A DNA stretch of 64,000 bases from Chloroflexota bacterium (GCA_028875655.1 JAPPCX010000054.1:62001-126000), one strand, 5' to 3'. Counted from the stretch's first letter, positions 8,407-18,869 are shown. The notes: generated from the sequence alone by a model not told the origin. Made by a program: numbers and translations.

Positions 8407-9237
8407 ATGACATCTGAGAACGCCGCACATGGAACGGCCCGGCGGATTGCTTTGGTTGTGGCGTATGACGGAACGGATTACGCAGGTTTTCAGTCTCAGG
8501 TTGGTGTACCAACCATACAGAGCGAGTTGGAAACGGCCATCTCCAGGCTGACCGGGACTCCGAGCAGGGTTCGGGGGGCAAGCCGCACCGACGCGGGGGC
8601 CCACGCTTGCGGACAAGTGGTTGACTTCACTACCGAAAGCGCGTTGGATTCCTCCGTTTTTGTGCCCGCGATGAATTACTACCTCCCCGAGGCGATACGG
8701 GTTACATCCGCTCTTGATGTACCGCCGGAGTTTCACTCCCGGTACGACGCCGCTCACCGGGAATACCGGTACAGCATCCTCAATCGGGACGTTGCGTCGC
8801 CACTGTTGCGTCGGACCCACCACCTGGAAACGGCGCCGTTGGAACTGTCGGATATTCGGAAAGCTGCGACCAGCCTGCTGGGGATCAGGGACTTCCGGCG
8901 AGTATCGGCAAGTTATCCGGCCGACCGAAGCACGGTGCGCAAGGTTCTCAGGTGGGAGGCTAAACGCCATCCGAGCATCCCGGACGTCATCACCATCGAC
9001 TGCGCCGCCAACGGATTCCTGCGTCATCAAATCAGGCGCGCCAATGCGGTGCTTATTGAGATCGGAAAAGGTAAACTCCCAATTCATGCCATGGCGGAAA
9101 CACTAGCGGGACGCACACCAATCCAACACCGGATTCGCACCCTGCCCGCCAAAGGATTGTGCCTGAAGTCAGTTCATTACCCTGGTTACGATCATCTCTT
9201 TGCTCCAAAGGTTGAAGACAAACATGAAACGCACTAG
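8407..9237 (+). CDS. truA: tRNA pseudouridine(38-40) synthase TruA
   Basis: It makes pseudouridine at positions 38-40 of the tRNA anticodon arm. The catalytic Asp lies in GASRTDAGAHA (family RTDAGVHA). It starts IALVVAYDGTDYAGFQSQ and has the NGFLRHQIRR motif near the C-terminus. I chose the ATG at 8407; a TTG at 8386 is in frame, but AGGG abuts it too closely to serve it. The 3' end overlaps rplM by 14 bases. The order rplQ-truA-rplM-rpsI is common in Gram-positive bacteria. Confidence 0.94.
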   Translation: MTSENAAHGTARRIALVVAYDGTDYAGFQSQVGVPTIQSELETAISRLTGTPSRVRGASRTDAGAHACGQVVDFTTESALDSSVFVPAMNYYLPEAIRVTSALDVPPEFHSRYDAAHREYRYSILNRDVASPLLRRTHHLETAPLELSDIRKAATSLLGIRDFRRVSASYPADRSTVRKVLRWEAKRHPSIPDVITIDCAANGFLRHQIRRANAVLIEIGKGKLPIHAMAETLAGRTPIQHRIRTLPAKGLCLKSVHYPGYDHLFAPKVEDKHETH

Positions 9238-9655
9238 CACATATTTCGCCAAAGCCGGAGACGTGCCGGACAACTGGCGAGTCATCGACGCCACCGGGAT
9301 CAGTCTCGGCCGCCTGGCTCGGCAAGTTGCCGTGGCGCTGCAGGGCAAGGACCAGCCGACCTACACGCCTCACGTGATTACGGGCAGCCACGTCGTGGTC
9401 ATCAACGCGGACAAGGTTCGGATCACGGGCCGCAAGTTGATGCAGAAGATGTACTACCGGCACAGCGGTTACGTTGGCAATCTCAAGTCCTTCCTGATGA
9501 GGGACATGATGGAACAGCGGCCCGAGCGCGTCGTTTACCTGGCCGTAAAGGGCATGCTGCCATCCAACAAGCAGGGGCGCCAGATGTTGCGCCGGCTCCG
9601 GATCTATGCCGGAGACCAGCACCCGCACGAGGCCCAGGTGGGCGCCGCCGAATAG
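9224..9655 (+). CDS. rplM: 50S ribosomal protein L13
   Basis: L13 is an early-assembling large-subunit protein. From the ATG at 9224 it is 143 residues, the usual length, with WRVIDATGISLGRLARQVA, HVVVINADKVRITGRK, YYRHSGYVGNLK and AVKGMLPSNKQGRQMLRRL. It starts inside the 3' end of truA, which suggests translational coupling. A TTG at 9200 would add eight residues unlike the family. Confidence 0.96.
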   Translation: MKRTSTYFAKAGDVPDNWRVIDATGISLGRLARQVAVALQGKDQPTYTPHVITGSHVVVINADKVRITGRKLMQKMYYRHSGYVGNLKSFLMRDMMEQRPERVVYLAVKGMLPSNKQGRQMLRRLRIYAGDQHPHEAQVGAAE

Positions 9656-9697
9656 CCATTACGCAGTCAGTGACTTCAATAAACAGGCAGGTTTTCA

Positions 9698-10111
9698 ATG
9701 ACGTTGCAAGCTGAACCGCAGCAGCAGTACTTCTACGGCACCGGCCGGCGCAAGTCCGCCATCGCCAAGGTGCGCCTTTTCCCGGACGACGGAACCGCCA
9801 TCATCGTCAACGACAAGCCGATGGAGGAGTACTTCAACTGGCTTCCCTGGCAGTCCACCATCCGAGAGGCCTTTACGGTATCGGGAACCACCGGCCGATT
9901 CCGCGTGCAAGCGCAGGTCAAGGGTGGCGGCGTCAACGCCCAGGCGGAGGCCATCCGGCACGGCATTGCGCGCGCCCTGGTGGTTTCCGACGAGAGCCTC
10001 AAGCCCAGTCTCCGGCGCGCCGGATTCATCACCCGGGACGCGCGGGTCAAGGAGAGCAAGAAATACGGCCTCAAACGCGCCCGTCGCGCGCCGCAGTACA
10101 CCAAGCGCTAA
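9698..10111 (+). CDS. rpsI: 30S ribosomal protein S9
   Basis: S9 reaches with its C-terminal tail to the P-site tRNA anticodon loop. It is 137 residues, with YFYGTGRRKSAIAKVRLFP near the start, KGGGVNAQAEAIRHGIARAL, and the invariant tail RRAPQYTKR. It follows rplM by 42 bases and is followed by a strong hairpin. Confidence 0.97.
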   Translation: MTLQAEPQQQYFYGTGRRKSAIAKVRLFPDDGTAIIVNDKPMEEYFNWLPWQSTIREAFTVSGTTGRFRVQAQVKGGGVNAQAEAIRHGIARALVVSDESLKPSLRRAGFITRDARVKESKKYGLKRARRAPQYTKR

Positions 10112-10159
10112 GGGAGATCGTCCCAATCAGGACTCGCCTGATTATTGATTAACAGGATT

Positions 10160-10184
10160 GGGGGCAACCGTTGCGGTTGCCCCC
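10160..10184. terminator. Hairpin terminator between convergent rpsI and ccdA-like gene
   Basis: An 11-bp perfect stem, GGGGGCAACCG-ttg-CGGTTGCCCCC, lies between two convergent genes and so can serve both strands. A clear T-run is missing (ACGCTTTAC on the plus side), so it may work as a transcript-end stabiliser or a weak terminator. Confidence 0.7.
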
Positions 10185-10189
10185 ACGCT

Positions 10190-11110
10190 TTACAGCAAGT
10201 CGCCCAGGGTCAGCCAGTAGAACACGATGTAGGTGCCGGCTACCACCATCAGCCAGGCGCCGACCACTCCGACGTAGGGCAGCGCCGCTCGCATCCACCG
10301 GATCAACACTGAGCGAGCCACGGCCATGCCCAACGTCAGCGCCATGATAACGCTGCCCATGCCGGCGGCATAAAGGACGAACTGGCCGACCGTGTCCAGG
10401 AACCCGGAGGACAGGCCGGCGCCCACGCCGAGCACGGCCAGGAACAGCGGCAGCGTGCAACTCAGGGAGGCCAGGCCGTAGCTGACGCCGAACAGCACGT
10501 AGCCCGGTATGTTGAGTTGGTTCGGATCTCCTACCCGTGATGCGGCGCGCTGGGCCAGGCTGGTGTAAATCTTGCCGCCGCTGGCCATGTATGCGCCGGC
10601 CCCGATGAGCAGGACGCCGATAGCCAGACCCACGTAGGGCAGCGCGGCCACAACCACCGCCTGAGATCCTAAGCCCAGTATCAAGCCGACGGCTCCGAAG
10701 AGGACGACAAAGCCGAGCGACACCGACAGGCCGACCATCACGGCGCGGCTGACGAGACGCACCGGATTTCTCCGATCATCGTCCTGATTTCCTCCGCCAA
10801 CATACAGTCCCAGGTAGGCGGGCAGCATCGCGAATCCGCAGGGGTTAACGGCGGACGCCGCGCCAACCGCGTAGGCGAATCCCAGCTTGATGCCCACGTT
10901 GCTGATGCTGCTGCCTGAGGATCCGGACAACAGCTCGACAAATCTGTTGACTCCGTCGATACCCTCGGCATTGCGCAGCCAGAGCGCTCCCAGGACGGCG
11001 ATGGCGTAAGCAACGGCAGCAATGCCCACCGCGATTAAAATGCCGCGGCGGGCCTGGATGCGATCCATGAAAGACGGAGCGGTTTCGGCGGTGTTGGCTG
11101 GGATCGCCAT
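10190..11110 (-). CDS. ccdA: CcdA/DsbD-type thiol-disulfide transmembrane protein
   Basis: It is a membrane electron carrier that moves reducing equivalents from thioredoxin to extracytoplasmic thiols, for example in cytochrome c maturation. The 306-residue protein has about seven hydrophobic segments. Its two redox Cys are in the family positions: SAVNPCGFAMLPAYLGLY (first half) and ASLSCTLPLFLAV (second half). An extra N-terminal hydrophobic segment with an extracytoplasmic loop (about residues 20-75) precedes the core. It shares its direction with the downstream genes but not the ribosomal run. No ResB or ResC gene is nearby, so the partner is unknown. Confidence 0.85.
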   Translation of the reverse strand: MAIPANTAETAPSFMDRIQARRGILIAVGIAAVAYAIAVLGALWLRNAEGIDGVNRFVELLSGSSGSSISNVGIKLGFAYAVGAASAVNPCGFAMLPAYLGLYVGGGNQDDDRRNPVRLVSRAVMVGLSVSLGFVVLFGAVGLILGLGSQAVVVAALPYVGLAIGVLLIGAGAYMASGGKIYTSLAQRAASRVGDPNQLNIPGYVLFGVSYGLASLSCTLPLFLAVLGVGAGLSSGFLDTVGQFVLYAAGMGSVIMALTLGMAVARSVLIRWMRAALPYVGVVGAWLMVVAGTYIVFYWLTLGDLL

Positions 11111-11114
11111 TTTC

Positions 11115-11444
11115 TCACCTCATTATGATCGTACCGGCCACCCGGTCGGACAGCGAACGGTGTTCTTCATCGTCCATGAGCAGAAGGACAGCGTCGGCAA
11201 AAAACCCGATCACGAAACTGTGTGCGATCCACTTGACGACCTCACGGACGAACATGGTTCCCCAACCGGCCCGGTCTCCGTCGCGTTTGATTGCGTAGAT
11301 TCCCAGCAGCTGCTTGCCGGGGGTTTGGCCGCGCCCCAGGACGATCAGCCACCAGATGACGTAGCCGATGATGAGAGTCAGGAAGAACAGTATTCCGTCA
11401 AGGATGTTGGCAAACAACCTGCGTATCGGGCTGGCGGTTTCCAT
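11115..11444 (-). CDS. RDD family membrane protein
   Basis: This 109-residue protein starts at the ATG at 11444, behind GGAGG with six bases spacing. It has the RDD pattern: ANILDGILFFLTLIIGYVIWW (first membrane segment with the acidic residue), TPGKQLLGIYAIKRDG (the TxGxxxxG motif), and SLSDRVAGTIIMR at the end. Function is unknown for most RDD proteins; some are linked to Na+/H+ exchange. It lies four bases from the ccdA-like gene, so both are probably one transcript. Confidence 0.82.
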   Translation of the reverse strand: METASPIRRLFANILDGILFFLTLIIGYVIWWLIVLGRGQTPGKQLLGIYAIKRDGDRAGWGTMFVREVVKWIAHSFVIGFFADAVLLLMDDEEHRSLSDRVAGTIIMR

Positions 11445-11493
11445 GGCGTGGCCTCCATGTAAGATACGTTGGGATGGCGATCGCGGTTTTATG

Positions 11494-12906
11494 TCAGACT
11501 CCCAGATGAACCTCCATGGCGTCAAGCAGTTTTTGCACGTTGGCGGTGGTGTCGGCCTCGCAATAGATACGGAGCAGGGGTTCGGTGCCGGAGAAACGGG
11601 CGGCGACCCAGCCGGCGTCGACCAACCATCGCCGGCCGTCGATTTCATCCATGCCTCGCACCGGCATCCCGGCCAGCTCGGTCAGCGGGGAATTCGTCAA
11701 TCGGTCCGTGATGGCGAAGCGGGCGGCAGGGTCAAAACTCACGTCGCGTCGCTGGTAGTGGTGCTCGCCCACGGTCTCGAAAAGATGGCGAACCATGCCC
11801 GACGCGGAAAGACCGGCGGTAGCCATGTACTCCAACAGGTACAGGCCGCTGAGGATGCCATCCCGCTCCGGGATGTGCCCCCGGAAGGCGTATCCACCGC
11901 TCTCCTCGCCGCCCAGGATGGCGTCGTCGGCAACGAAACGGGGGCCGATGTTCTTGAAGCCCACGGGCATCTCGGATATTGCGACGCCGTACTTCTCCGC
12001 CAGCTTGTTCAGCATCAAGGATGCTGTGACGCCCTTCACCAACGGGCCGCGGTCGCCGCGTTCCAGCAGGTAGAGGGCCAGCAGGGAGAATACCTCCAGG
12101 GTGCTGACGAAACGACCGTTTTCGTCCACCATGCCGATGCGGTCGGCGTCGCCGTCCAGCGCCAGGCCGACGGCTGCGCCATCGTCAGGAACGCGGCGGC
12201 AAAGCTCGGCCAGGTTATGGGCGATTGGTTCGGGTTGCGCCATGCCGGGAAACGCGGGGTTGGGTTCGGATCGAAGCTCCACCACTGAGGTATCGCCACC
12301 ACGCAGCAGGTCGGCGAAATAGCCGGCTCCCGCGCCGTGCATGGCGTCCACCAGCACGTTCAGGCCGGCGGCGCGTATGGCATCCAGGTTAACCAAGCCG
12401 GCCAACGATTCACGGTAAGCCGGCGTTGGGTCGGTATCCTGCACCAGGCCGGCGTCGCGGCCCTCCGGCAGCGGCAATTTCTTAGGCTCGCCGGAGGACT
12501 CGATACACAGCTCCAGCACATCGGTGACGGCCTGGCTGGCGCTGCCGCCCTCGGAGGATTTGAACTTGAAGCCGCTCCACGCCGCCGGGTTGTGGCTGGA
12601 GGTGATGACCACGCCGCCGGCCGCGCCGCGATGCACGACATGATGGCTGACGACGGGCGTGGGTACCGGCTCGCGGCACAGAAACACCTGAATCTCGTTG
12701 CCCGACACTACCGACGCCACGGTTTCGGCGAACTCCCGGGACGCGAACCGGGTGTCGTAGCCCACGACCAGCCCCTGACGGGAGACTCCCGTGGCGCGGA
12801 GGTAGTCGGCCACGCCCTGGGAGCAGCGCGCCACGTTGGCAAAGGTGAAGTCGTCGGCGATGATGCCGCGCCATCCGTCGGTGCCGAATTTTATGGGGGT
12901 GACCAT
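11494..12906 (-). CDS. Phosphoglucomutase/phosphomannomutase family protein
   Basis: It interconverts hexose 1- and 6-phosphates through a phosphoserine. All four landmark loops are present: FGTDGWRGIIADDF at the N-terminus, the phosphoserine loop ITSSHNPAAWSGFKFK, the Mg2+ loop ALDGDADRIGMVD, and the sugar loop GEESGGYAFRGHIPERDG. The C-terminal phosphate-binding RFSGTEPLLRIYCE is also present. 470 residues is typical. Whether it prefers glucose, mannose or glucosamine phosphate cannot be told from sequence; GEESGGYAF resembles the glucose/PgcA-like groups. Confidence 0.9.
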   Translation of the reverse strand: MVTPIKFGTDGWRGIIADDFTFANVARCSQGVADYLRATGVSRQGLVVGYDTRFASREFAETVASVVSGNEIQVFLCREPVPTPVVSHHVVHRGAAGGVVITSSHNPAAWSGFKFKSSEGGSASQAVTDVLELCIESSGEPKKLPLPEGRDAGLVQDTDPTPAYRESLAGLVNLDAIRAAGLNVLVDAMHGAGAGYFADLLRGGDTSVVELRSEPNPAFPGMAQPEPIAHNLAELCRRVPDDGAAVGLALDGDADRIGMVDENGRFVSTLEVFSLLALYLLERGDRGPLVKGVTASLMLNKLAEKYGVAISEMPVGFKNIGPRFVADDAILGGEESGGYAFRGHIPERDGILSGLYLLEYMATAGLSASGMVRHLFETVGEHHYQRRDVSFDPAARFAITDRLTNSPLTELAGMPVRGMDEIDGRRWLVDAGWVAARFSGTEPLLRIYCEADTTANVQKLLDAMEVHLGV

Positions 12907-12945
12907 AAAATAATTCTAGCACAAAGATTTTCACCCTCACCCCGA

Positions 12946-12968
12946 CCCTCTCCCCTGATGGGAGAGGG
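12946..12968. repeat. CCCTCTCCC/GGGAGAGGG hairpin repeat
   Basis: A perfect 9-bp stem CCCTCTCCC-ctgat-GGGAGAGGG, preceded by TCACCCTCACCCCGAC. This sequence type is a common dispersed intergenic repeat in GC-rich genomes. It sits in the 89-base gap between the second RDD gene and the phosphohexomutase gene and could attenuate read-through on the minus strand. Confidence 0.6.
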
Positions 12969-12995
12969 GATATTGATTGTGCGCGCGAATCCGAT

Positions 12996-13445
12996 TCAGC
13001 GGCGGCGGGGCGTCACCATGGTTCCGGCCAGTATGTCGGATACGGAGCGTCGTTCCCGCTGATCCCGGAGGATGAACACGGCGTCAACGATCAAGCCGAT
13101 CAGGGTCAGGTGAAGGCCGATTTTGATCAGGGCGCGGACCAGTTTTCGGGGCGGGCCGGCCCCGCCACCGCGATGCTTGCGGATTTCCGTGTTAGTCAAC
13201 AGACGACCGGGAGGCCCAAGCTTGATGATAATCAGGAGCCAGATGGCATAGGTCATCACCACAGCCAGGGGCATTTGGATCGCGAAGAAATCGTACACGT
13301 CGAAGTTCACGGACTCGGGGCCGCTGATACCCAGCCGACTGTCAATCTCCCGAATGATGAACAGGATTGCTGCACCGGCACCGAAAAATACCAACCGGTC
13401 AATCACCCAGGAGGTAAAGCGTCGCAGAGGAACGATTCGATCCAT
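12996..13445 (-). CDS. RDD-like membrane protein
   Basis: The 149-residue protein has the RDD arrangement. The N-terminal RRFTSWVIDRLVFFGAGAAILF has the conserved Asp in the first membrane segment. A second hydrophobic segment follows at about residues 57-75 (PLAVVMTYAIWLLIIIKLGP). A basic loop follows, and then LIGLIVDAVFILRDQRERR and SVSDILAGTMVTP at the end. It is a diverged paralogue of the gene at 11115-11444, with the loop between segments lengthened. Function unknown. Confidence 0.7.
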   Translation of the reverse strand: MDRIVPLRRFTSWVIDRLVFFGAGAAILFIIREIDSRLGISGPESVNFDVYDFFAIQMPLAVVMTYAIWLLIIIKLGPPGRLLTNTEIRKHRGGGAGPPRKLVRALIKIGLHLTLIGLIVDAVFILRDQRERRSVSDILAGTMVTPRRR

Positions 13446-13600
13446 GGCTCATTTCCATACGCCGGCTTGTGGTTTATCAGCGTTCCGGCGGTGGACGCAA
13501 TTTTACCGGGATGAACCGGACGAGCCGGATATGCAGGATAGTCATGTTTGGCGAATCTTTCGCGGCGGTGCGCCCAGGACTGAACTGATGCAACGCAAAT

Positions 13601-13629
13601 GCGCCCCTCACCGCTGGGGTGAAGGGCGC
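13601..13629 (-). terminator. metK: Hairpin terminator after metK
   Basis: On the minus strand GCGCCCtTCACC-ccagc-GGTGAgGGGCGC forms a long stem with one mismatch, about 35 bases after the metK stop. It is followed by ATTTGCGTTGC. Its position at the end of the SAM-recycling operon suggests termination there. The 13446-13662 gap otherwise holds no recognisable gene. Confidence 0.65.
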
Positions 13630-13662
13630 GCACGAGGGAGAGCGAAGGGTTGGTTGGGCCAG

Positions 13663-14889
13663 TTAGTCGCTGGCAGCCTGCTTCAGAGCATCGGCTTTGT
13701 CGGTGCGCTCCCAGGGGAGGTCGATGTCCGTGCGCCCGAAGTGTCCGTAGGCGGCCGTCTTGCGATAGATGGGACGGCGGAGCTCCAGGTCTTCGATGAT
13801 TGCGCCGGGGCGCAGGTCGAAGTGCTCGTTCACCAATGCCTCGATGGTGTCGTTGTCCACCTTGTTGGTGTCGAAGGTTTCCACGGCCACGGAGATCGGA
13901 TCGGCGACGCCGATGGCGTAGGACACGATGACCTCGCAGCGGTCGGCCAGGCCGGCGGCCACGATGTTCTTCGCCACGTAGCGGGCGGCATACGCGCCGG
14001 AGCGGTCAACCTTGGTCGGATCCTTGCCGGAGAACGCGCCGCCGCCATGGCGGGCGATGCCGCCGTAGGTGTCCACCAGGATCTTGCGGCCGGTGAGGCC
14101 GGTATCGCCCTGGGGGCCGCCCACGACGAACCAGCCGCTGGGGTTGACGTAGTAGTTGGTGTCCGCGTCCAGCAGGTTGGCCGGCACGATGGGATTGATG
14201 ACGTGCTCAATGATGTCGGAGCGCAGTGTTTCGTTGAACGCGGCCCGGTCTTCGGCGTCGTCGTGCTGGGTACTGATGACCACCACATCGACGCGGTGGG
14301 GCTTGCCGTAGCGGTATTCCACGGTGACCTGGGACTTGCCGTCCGGGCCGAGGTAGGGCAGGGTGCCGTCCTTGCGGACTTTGGCCAACTGCTCCACCAG
14401 GCGGTGGGACAAGTCAACGGTGATGGGCATGAGGCTCTCGGTTTCGTTGCAGGCGAAGCCGACCATCATGCCCTGGTCGCCGGCGCCGGTGGCGCGGCGG
14501 GCATCGGCGGCAGTCGCGCCGTTATTGCGGGCTTCCAGCGCGGTACTGACGCCGGCGTTGATGTCCGGCGACTGTTGGCTGGCGTTGCGGATGACGCCGC
14601 ACGAATGGCCGTCGATGCCGTACTTGACGTCGGTGTAGCCAATCTCCAGCAGGGTCTTGCGGGTAATAGCGTCGAAGTCGAGGTCGGCCTGGGTGGTGAT
14701 TTCCCCGGTGACCATGATGAGGTTCTTGCCGGCGACGGTTTCGCAGGCGACGCGGCTCATGGGGTCTTCGCTGAAGGCGGCGTCCAGAACGGCATCGGAA
14801 ATCTGGTCGCATACCTTGTCGGGGTGCCCTTCGGTGACCGACTCGGAGGTGAGCAGGTACTTGGGCGAGGTCATAAATCGAATTGGCAT
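13663..14889 (-). CDS. metK: S-adenosylmethionine synthetase
   Basis: It makes S-adenosylmethionine from methionine and ATP. The 408-residue protein has all family signatures: [20 protein letters not shown] at the N-terminus, [16 protein letters not shown] (ATP loop), and the P-loop-like [23 protein letters not shown]. The ATG at 14889 is served by AAGGAGG nine bases upstream, so I keep it over the internal ATG five codons later. It is last in the riboswitch-led operon, 15 bases after ahcY. Confidence 0.97.
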   Translation of the reverse strand: MPIRFMTSPKYLLTSESVTEGHPDKVCDQISDAVLDAAFSEDPMSRVACETVAGKNLIMVTGEITTQADLDFDAITRKTLLEIGYTDVKYGIDGHSCGVIRNASQQSPDINAGVSTALEARNNGATAADARRATGAGDQGMMVGFACNETESLMPITVDLSHRLVEQLAKVRKDGTLPYLGPDGKSQVTVEYRYGKPHRVDVVVISTQHDDAEDRAAFNETLRSDIIEHVINPIVPANLLDADTNYYVNPSGWFVVGGPQGDTGLTGRKILVDTYGGIARHGGGAFSGKDPTKVDRSGAYAARYVAKNIVAAGLADRCEVIVSYAIGVADPISVAVETFDTNKVDNDTIEALVNEHFDLRPGAIIEDLELRRPIYRKTAAYGHFGRTDIDLPWERTDKADALKQAASD

Positions 14890-14904
14890 TGGTTGGTTTC
14901 CTCC

Positions 14905-16182
<1,278 letters not shown>

Positions 16183-16201
16183 TTACCTCCGATTCTCCCG
16201 C

Positions 16202-16266
16202 CGTCGTTCCGGCCTTGAGCCGGAATCTAGGCGGGGGTTCTGGATTCCCGCTTTCGCGGGAATGAC
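16202..16266. repeat. Two dispersed inverted repeats upstream of ahcY
   Basis: CGTTCCGGCCTTGAGCCGGAATC (arms TTCCGGC / GCCGGAA) is followed by TTCTGGATTCCCGCTTTCGCGGGAATGACG. Both belong to the GGATTCC/GGAATGACG family. They fill most of the 222-base gap between the rhodanese gene and ahcY; the rest of the gap (16267-16398) shows nothing I recognise. Confidence 0.7.
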
Positions 16267-16398
16267 GTACTTTGTTGTCAGTCTCTAGTGCGCCACTCGG
16301 GAAAAGGCCAGGATTTCCAATAGTCGCTCGACGTAAGATCCCTGGTTATCCCGGTCCGTGAAAATGGCGGATTTCAGGTGTTGCGGAAAATGGGCCAG

Positions 16399-16758
16399 TT
16401 ACGGATCGTCTCCGTAGGAAGTGGGGTTGCCGGCGGCAATCCACGAGGGGGTGCCGTCGTCAACGTTGTACAGCAGTTCCGAGTCGATGCCCAGCGCGGA
16501 CGCATACTCGCAGGCAACGCCGCTGCGGACGCCGGCGGCGCAGATGAACAGCAGCTTCTTGCCTTCGGGAAGCTCGTCCACACGGTCCATGAACTCATCG
16601 ACGTTGATGTGAATCGCGCCGCTGGCGTGGCCGGTGACCCATTCGTCATCGCGTCGGACATCGACGACGACGGTGTTGTCCGGGTCGGCGTTGAGGATTT
16701 GCAGGGCTTCGGGAGAATCAACCCGGTAGTAGGGTTCCCCCGGATTCTGTCGTGGCAT
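16399..16758 (-). CDS. Rhodanese-like domain protein
   Basis: A single-domain rhodanese of 119 residues, starting at the ATG at 16758 behind GGAGG with seven bases spacing. The active-site Cys is in LFICAAGVRSG. The fold markers VVVDVRRDDEWVTGHASGAIHI and the C-terminal DDGTPSWIAAGNPT are present. Rhodaneses carry persulfide sulfur; the acceptor is unknown. In methionine salvage some rhodaneses are found near mtn genes, and this one lies between mtnP and ahcY in the same direction. Confidence 0.85.
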   Translation of the reverse strand: MPRQNPGEPYYRVDSPEALQILNADPDNTVVVDVRRDDEWVTGHASGAIHINVDEFMDRVDELPEGKKLLFICAAGVRSGVACEYASALGIDSELLYNVDDGTPSWIAAGNPTSYGDDP

Positions 16759-16870
16759 TCGGTTACCTCCTTCGGTATTTGGCATGGATACACAGGATGA
16801 ATGGGATGGAATGATTCGCTTGAATAAATCCCAAATCAAAAATCCCGTTTATCCTGTTCATCCATGCAAG

Positions 16871-17758
16871 TTAATTGGGTGGCGGGTCAAGGCGCTTGCC
16901 GGCGATGGGTTGCAAGCGACGGCGCACCTCGCTGGGAATCATGTCGCGGTCGGTGATGATGGCGTTGGCGAGGGCGGTCTGGCACTCGCACGGGCCGAGT
17001 TGGGCCAGCGCCGGCATGATGTGGCGCAGGATGATGCGGCTGTTGGCCACGTTGGCAATCAGGTTTTCCACTACCATATCGACGGTCACCGCGTCGTGGT
17101 CGGGATGCCAGCAGTCATAGTCGGTGACCCATGCCATGGTGGCGTAGCAGATCTCGGCTTCACGGGCCAGCTTGGCCTCCGGCAGCGCGGTCATGCCGAT
17201 CAGATCGCCGCCCCAGGAACGGTACATTTCGGATTCGGCCTTGGTGGAGAAAGCCGGGCCTTCCATGACCACCATGGTTGCCCCCTGGTGGGTCGGGATG
17301 CCCTGGCCCTTTGCGCCATCGGCGAGGATTTGGCCCATCTCGGGACAGAACGGGTCGGCAAAGGAAATGTGCGCGACCACGCCGTCCTCGAAGAATGTGC
17401 TGGGACGCAGCCCGCGGGTGCGGTCAATCAGCTGGTCGGGCACCACCATGTGCTGCGGCTCCAGGCGGGCTTGCAGGCTGCCCACGGCGCTGACGGATAC
17501 GATCTGCTTCACGCCAAGCGTCTTCAGCGCGTAGATGTTGGCGCGGAAGGGCAGCTCGGTGGGGCTGACGCGGTGGCCCCGGCCGTGCCTGGGCAGGAAC
17601 GCGACGGGCACGTCCAGCAGCTCACCGACGGTGATGACGTCGCTGGGCTTGCCGTAGGGGGTGTCGATGTCCACCACGGCGGTTTCCTCGAAACCCTGGA
17701 TTTCGTAGAGGCCGCTGCCGCCGATGATGGCTATTTCTGCCTGGGGATGGTTGGGCAT
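16871..17758 (-). CDS. mtnP: S-methyl-5'-thioadenosine phosphorylase
   Basis: It splits methylthioadenosine, the polyamine-synthesis by-product of SAM, into adenine and methylthioribose 1-phosphate. The family motifs are IAIIGGSGLYEI at the N-terminus, PRHGRGHRVSPTELPFRANIYAL, SAVGSLQ, the substrate loop MEGPAFSTKAESEMYR and GMTALPEAKLAREAEICYA. 295 residues is typical. Its product is the substrate of MtnA, encoded upstream in the same operon. Confidence 0.95.
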   Translation of the reverse strand: MPNHPQAEIAIIGGSGLYEIQGFEETAVVDIDTPYGKPSDVITVGELLDVPVAFLPRHGRGHRVSPTELPFRANIYALKTLGVKQIVSVSAVGSLQARLEPQHMVVPDQLIDRTRGLRPSTFFEDGVVAHISFADPFCPEMGQILADGAKGQGIPTHQGATMVVMEGPAFSTKAESEMYRSWGGDLIGMTALPEAKLAREAEICYATMAWVTDYDCWHPDHDAVTVDMVVENLIANVANSRIILRHIMPALAQLGPCECQTALANAIITDRDMIPSEVRRRLQPIAGKRLDPPPN

Positions 17759-17774
17759 TGATTGTTTCCTATGC

Positions 17775-18869
17775 TTAACGCAGCTGCGGAATCTGCTCGG
17801 GCAGGTAGTGGTTGGAGCGGAAAACGCTGTTCACCACGTAGCCCTGCTCGTTGGGCGCGAAGTGGGGGTTGATGTATTCCCACACCACTTCGCCAGCCGG
17901 CGTGACCTGGAATATGCGCCCAGGTTGTCCCTCGGTGATCAGTGTGTTGCCGTTGGGCAGACGGCGCGCGCCGGAAATGTAGGCGCTGAAGAAGTTGAAC
18001 GGCGGGTTGTCCCGGTATTCCCAGACTATCTCGTTGGTTGCCGGGTTGACCTCAATGACGCGAGAGGCCGGCAGCGGGTTGTGCCGGCTGTGGGAACCGT
18101 TGTCGTAGATCAGCACGTTGCCGTTGTCCAGCAGGGACGGGTCGTGCTGCTGGGCTAGCGTGTCGTCGCCAATTTGCCACTCGATGTTGCCCGTGGCCTT
18201 GTCGATGATGCCGACGGTGGAGATGTTGCGGAAGCTGAACATCACCCGATTGTCGGGCAGCGGCACAACGGTATTGCCGTGGCTCCATTCGTCGCGCAGG
18301 TCGTTGAAGGTGATGACGTGGCGGTCGGGGTCCAGGTGTTCGGCAGCGTACCACTCCCAGATGCGGTTGCCATCGGCGTCCACCTCCACCAGCACGTCGG
18401 CGTACATGCCGCCGGCGTCGGTGCCGGGTTGGCCGCCTTGGATCTTTGCGGCCTGGGCGTCGTCCATCCGCTCGACGGTCATGTACAAGCAGCCGCCGGA
18501 TTCGGTGCGGCGGGCGTCGTGGTGGTGGTAGGGGTCGCGGTGCTCCCAGAGGATGTTGCCGTCCCAGTCGGCTTCCAGCATTACGCCGCCCTTGAACCGC
18601 TTCATGGCCTCGAAGAGGTCCCAGCCGCCATCGTCGCGCACCTTGCCGCCGTAGAACAGGTTGCCGTTGGGCAGCAGGTAGCCGTAGAGACCCGGCGGGT
18701 AGGGCATCTGCCACTGGTGCGCCACCGCTCCGTTGGCGTCCAGCAGGTACACCTCACCGTTGCCCGACAGGGGCGCGTAGAGGGTGTATCCGGGACTGGC
18801 CTGCGCCGGGTCATGGGCCGTCAGGCCGGTGCGGGCGATGCGGCGGCGGGTTTGTTGGTCAATGGTCAT
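17775..18869 (-). CDS. Arylsulfotransferase-like beta-propeller protein
   Basis: This 364-residue protein consists of repeated propeller blades with the DANGAVAHQW, EADWDGNILWEHRD, DADGNRIWEW and TPAGEVVWEY type of strand motif, each ending in W-E-[YHW]. This is the pattern of arylsulfotransferase (ASST) and related PQQ-like propellers. A His-rich loop HRDPYHHHDARR and DEWSHGNTV could supply catalytic or binding residues. There is no signal peptide, unlike the periplasmic ASST of enterobacteria, so it is probably cytosolic. It sits between mtnA and mtnP, 16 bases from mtnP. Its part in methionine salvage is not known to me; the ASST name describes the fold, not proven activity. Confidence 0.7.
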   Translation of the reverse strand: MTIDQQTRRRIARTGLTAHDPAQASPGYTLYAPLSGNGEVYLLDANGAVAHQWQMPYPPGLYGYLLPNGNLFYGGKVRDDGGWDLFEAMKRFKGGVMLEADWDGNILWEHRDPYHHHDARRTESGGCLYMTVERMDDAQAAKIQGGQPGTDAGGMYADVLVEVDADGNRIWEWYAAEHLDPDRHVITFNDLRDEWSHGNTVVPLPDNRVMFSFRNISTVGIIDKATGNIEWQIGDDTLAQQHDPSLLDNGNVLIYDNGSHSRHNPLPASRVIEVNPATNEIVWEYRDNPPFNFFSAYISGARRLPNGNTLITEGQPGRIFQVTPAGEVVWEYINPHFAPNEQGYVVNSVFRSNHYLPEQIPQLR

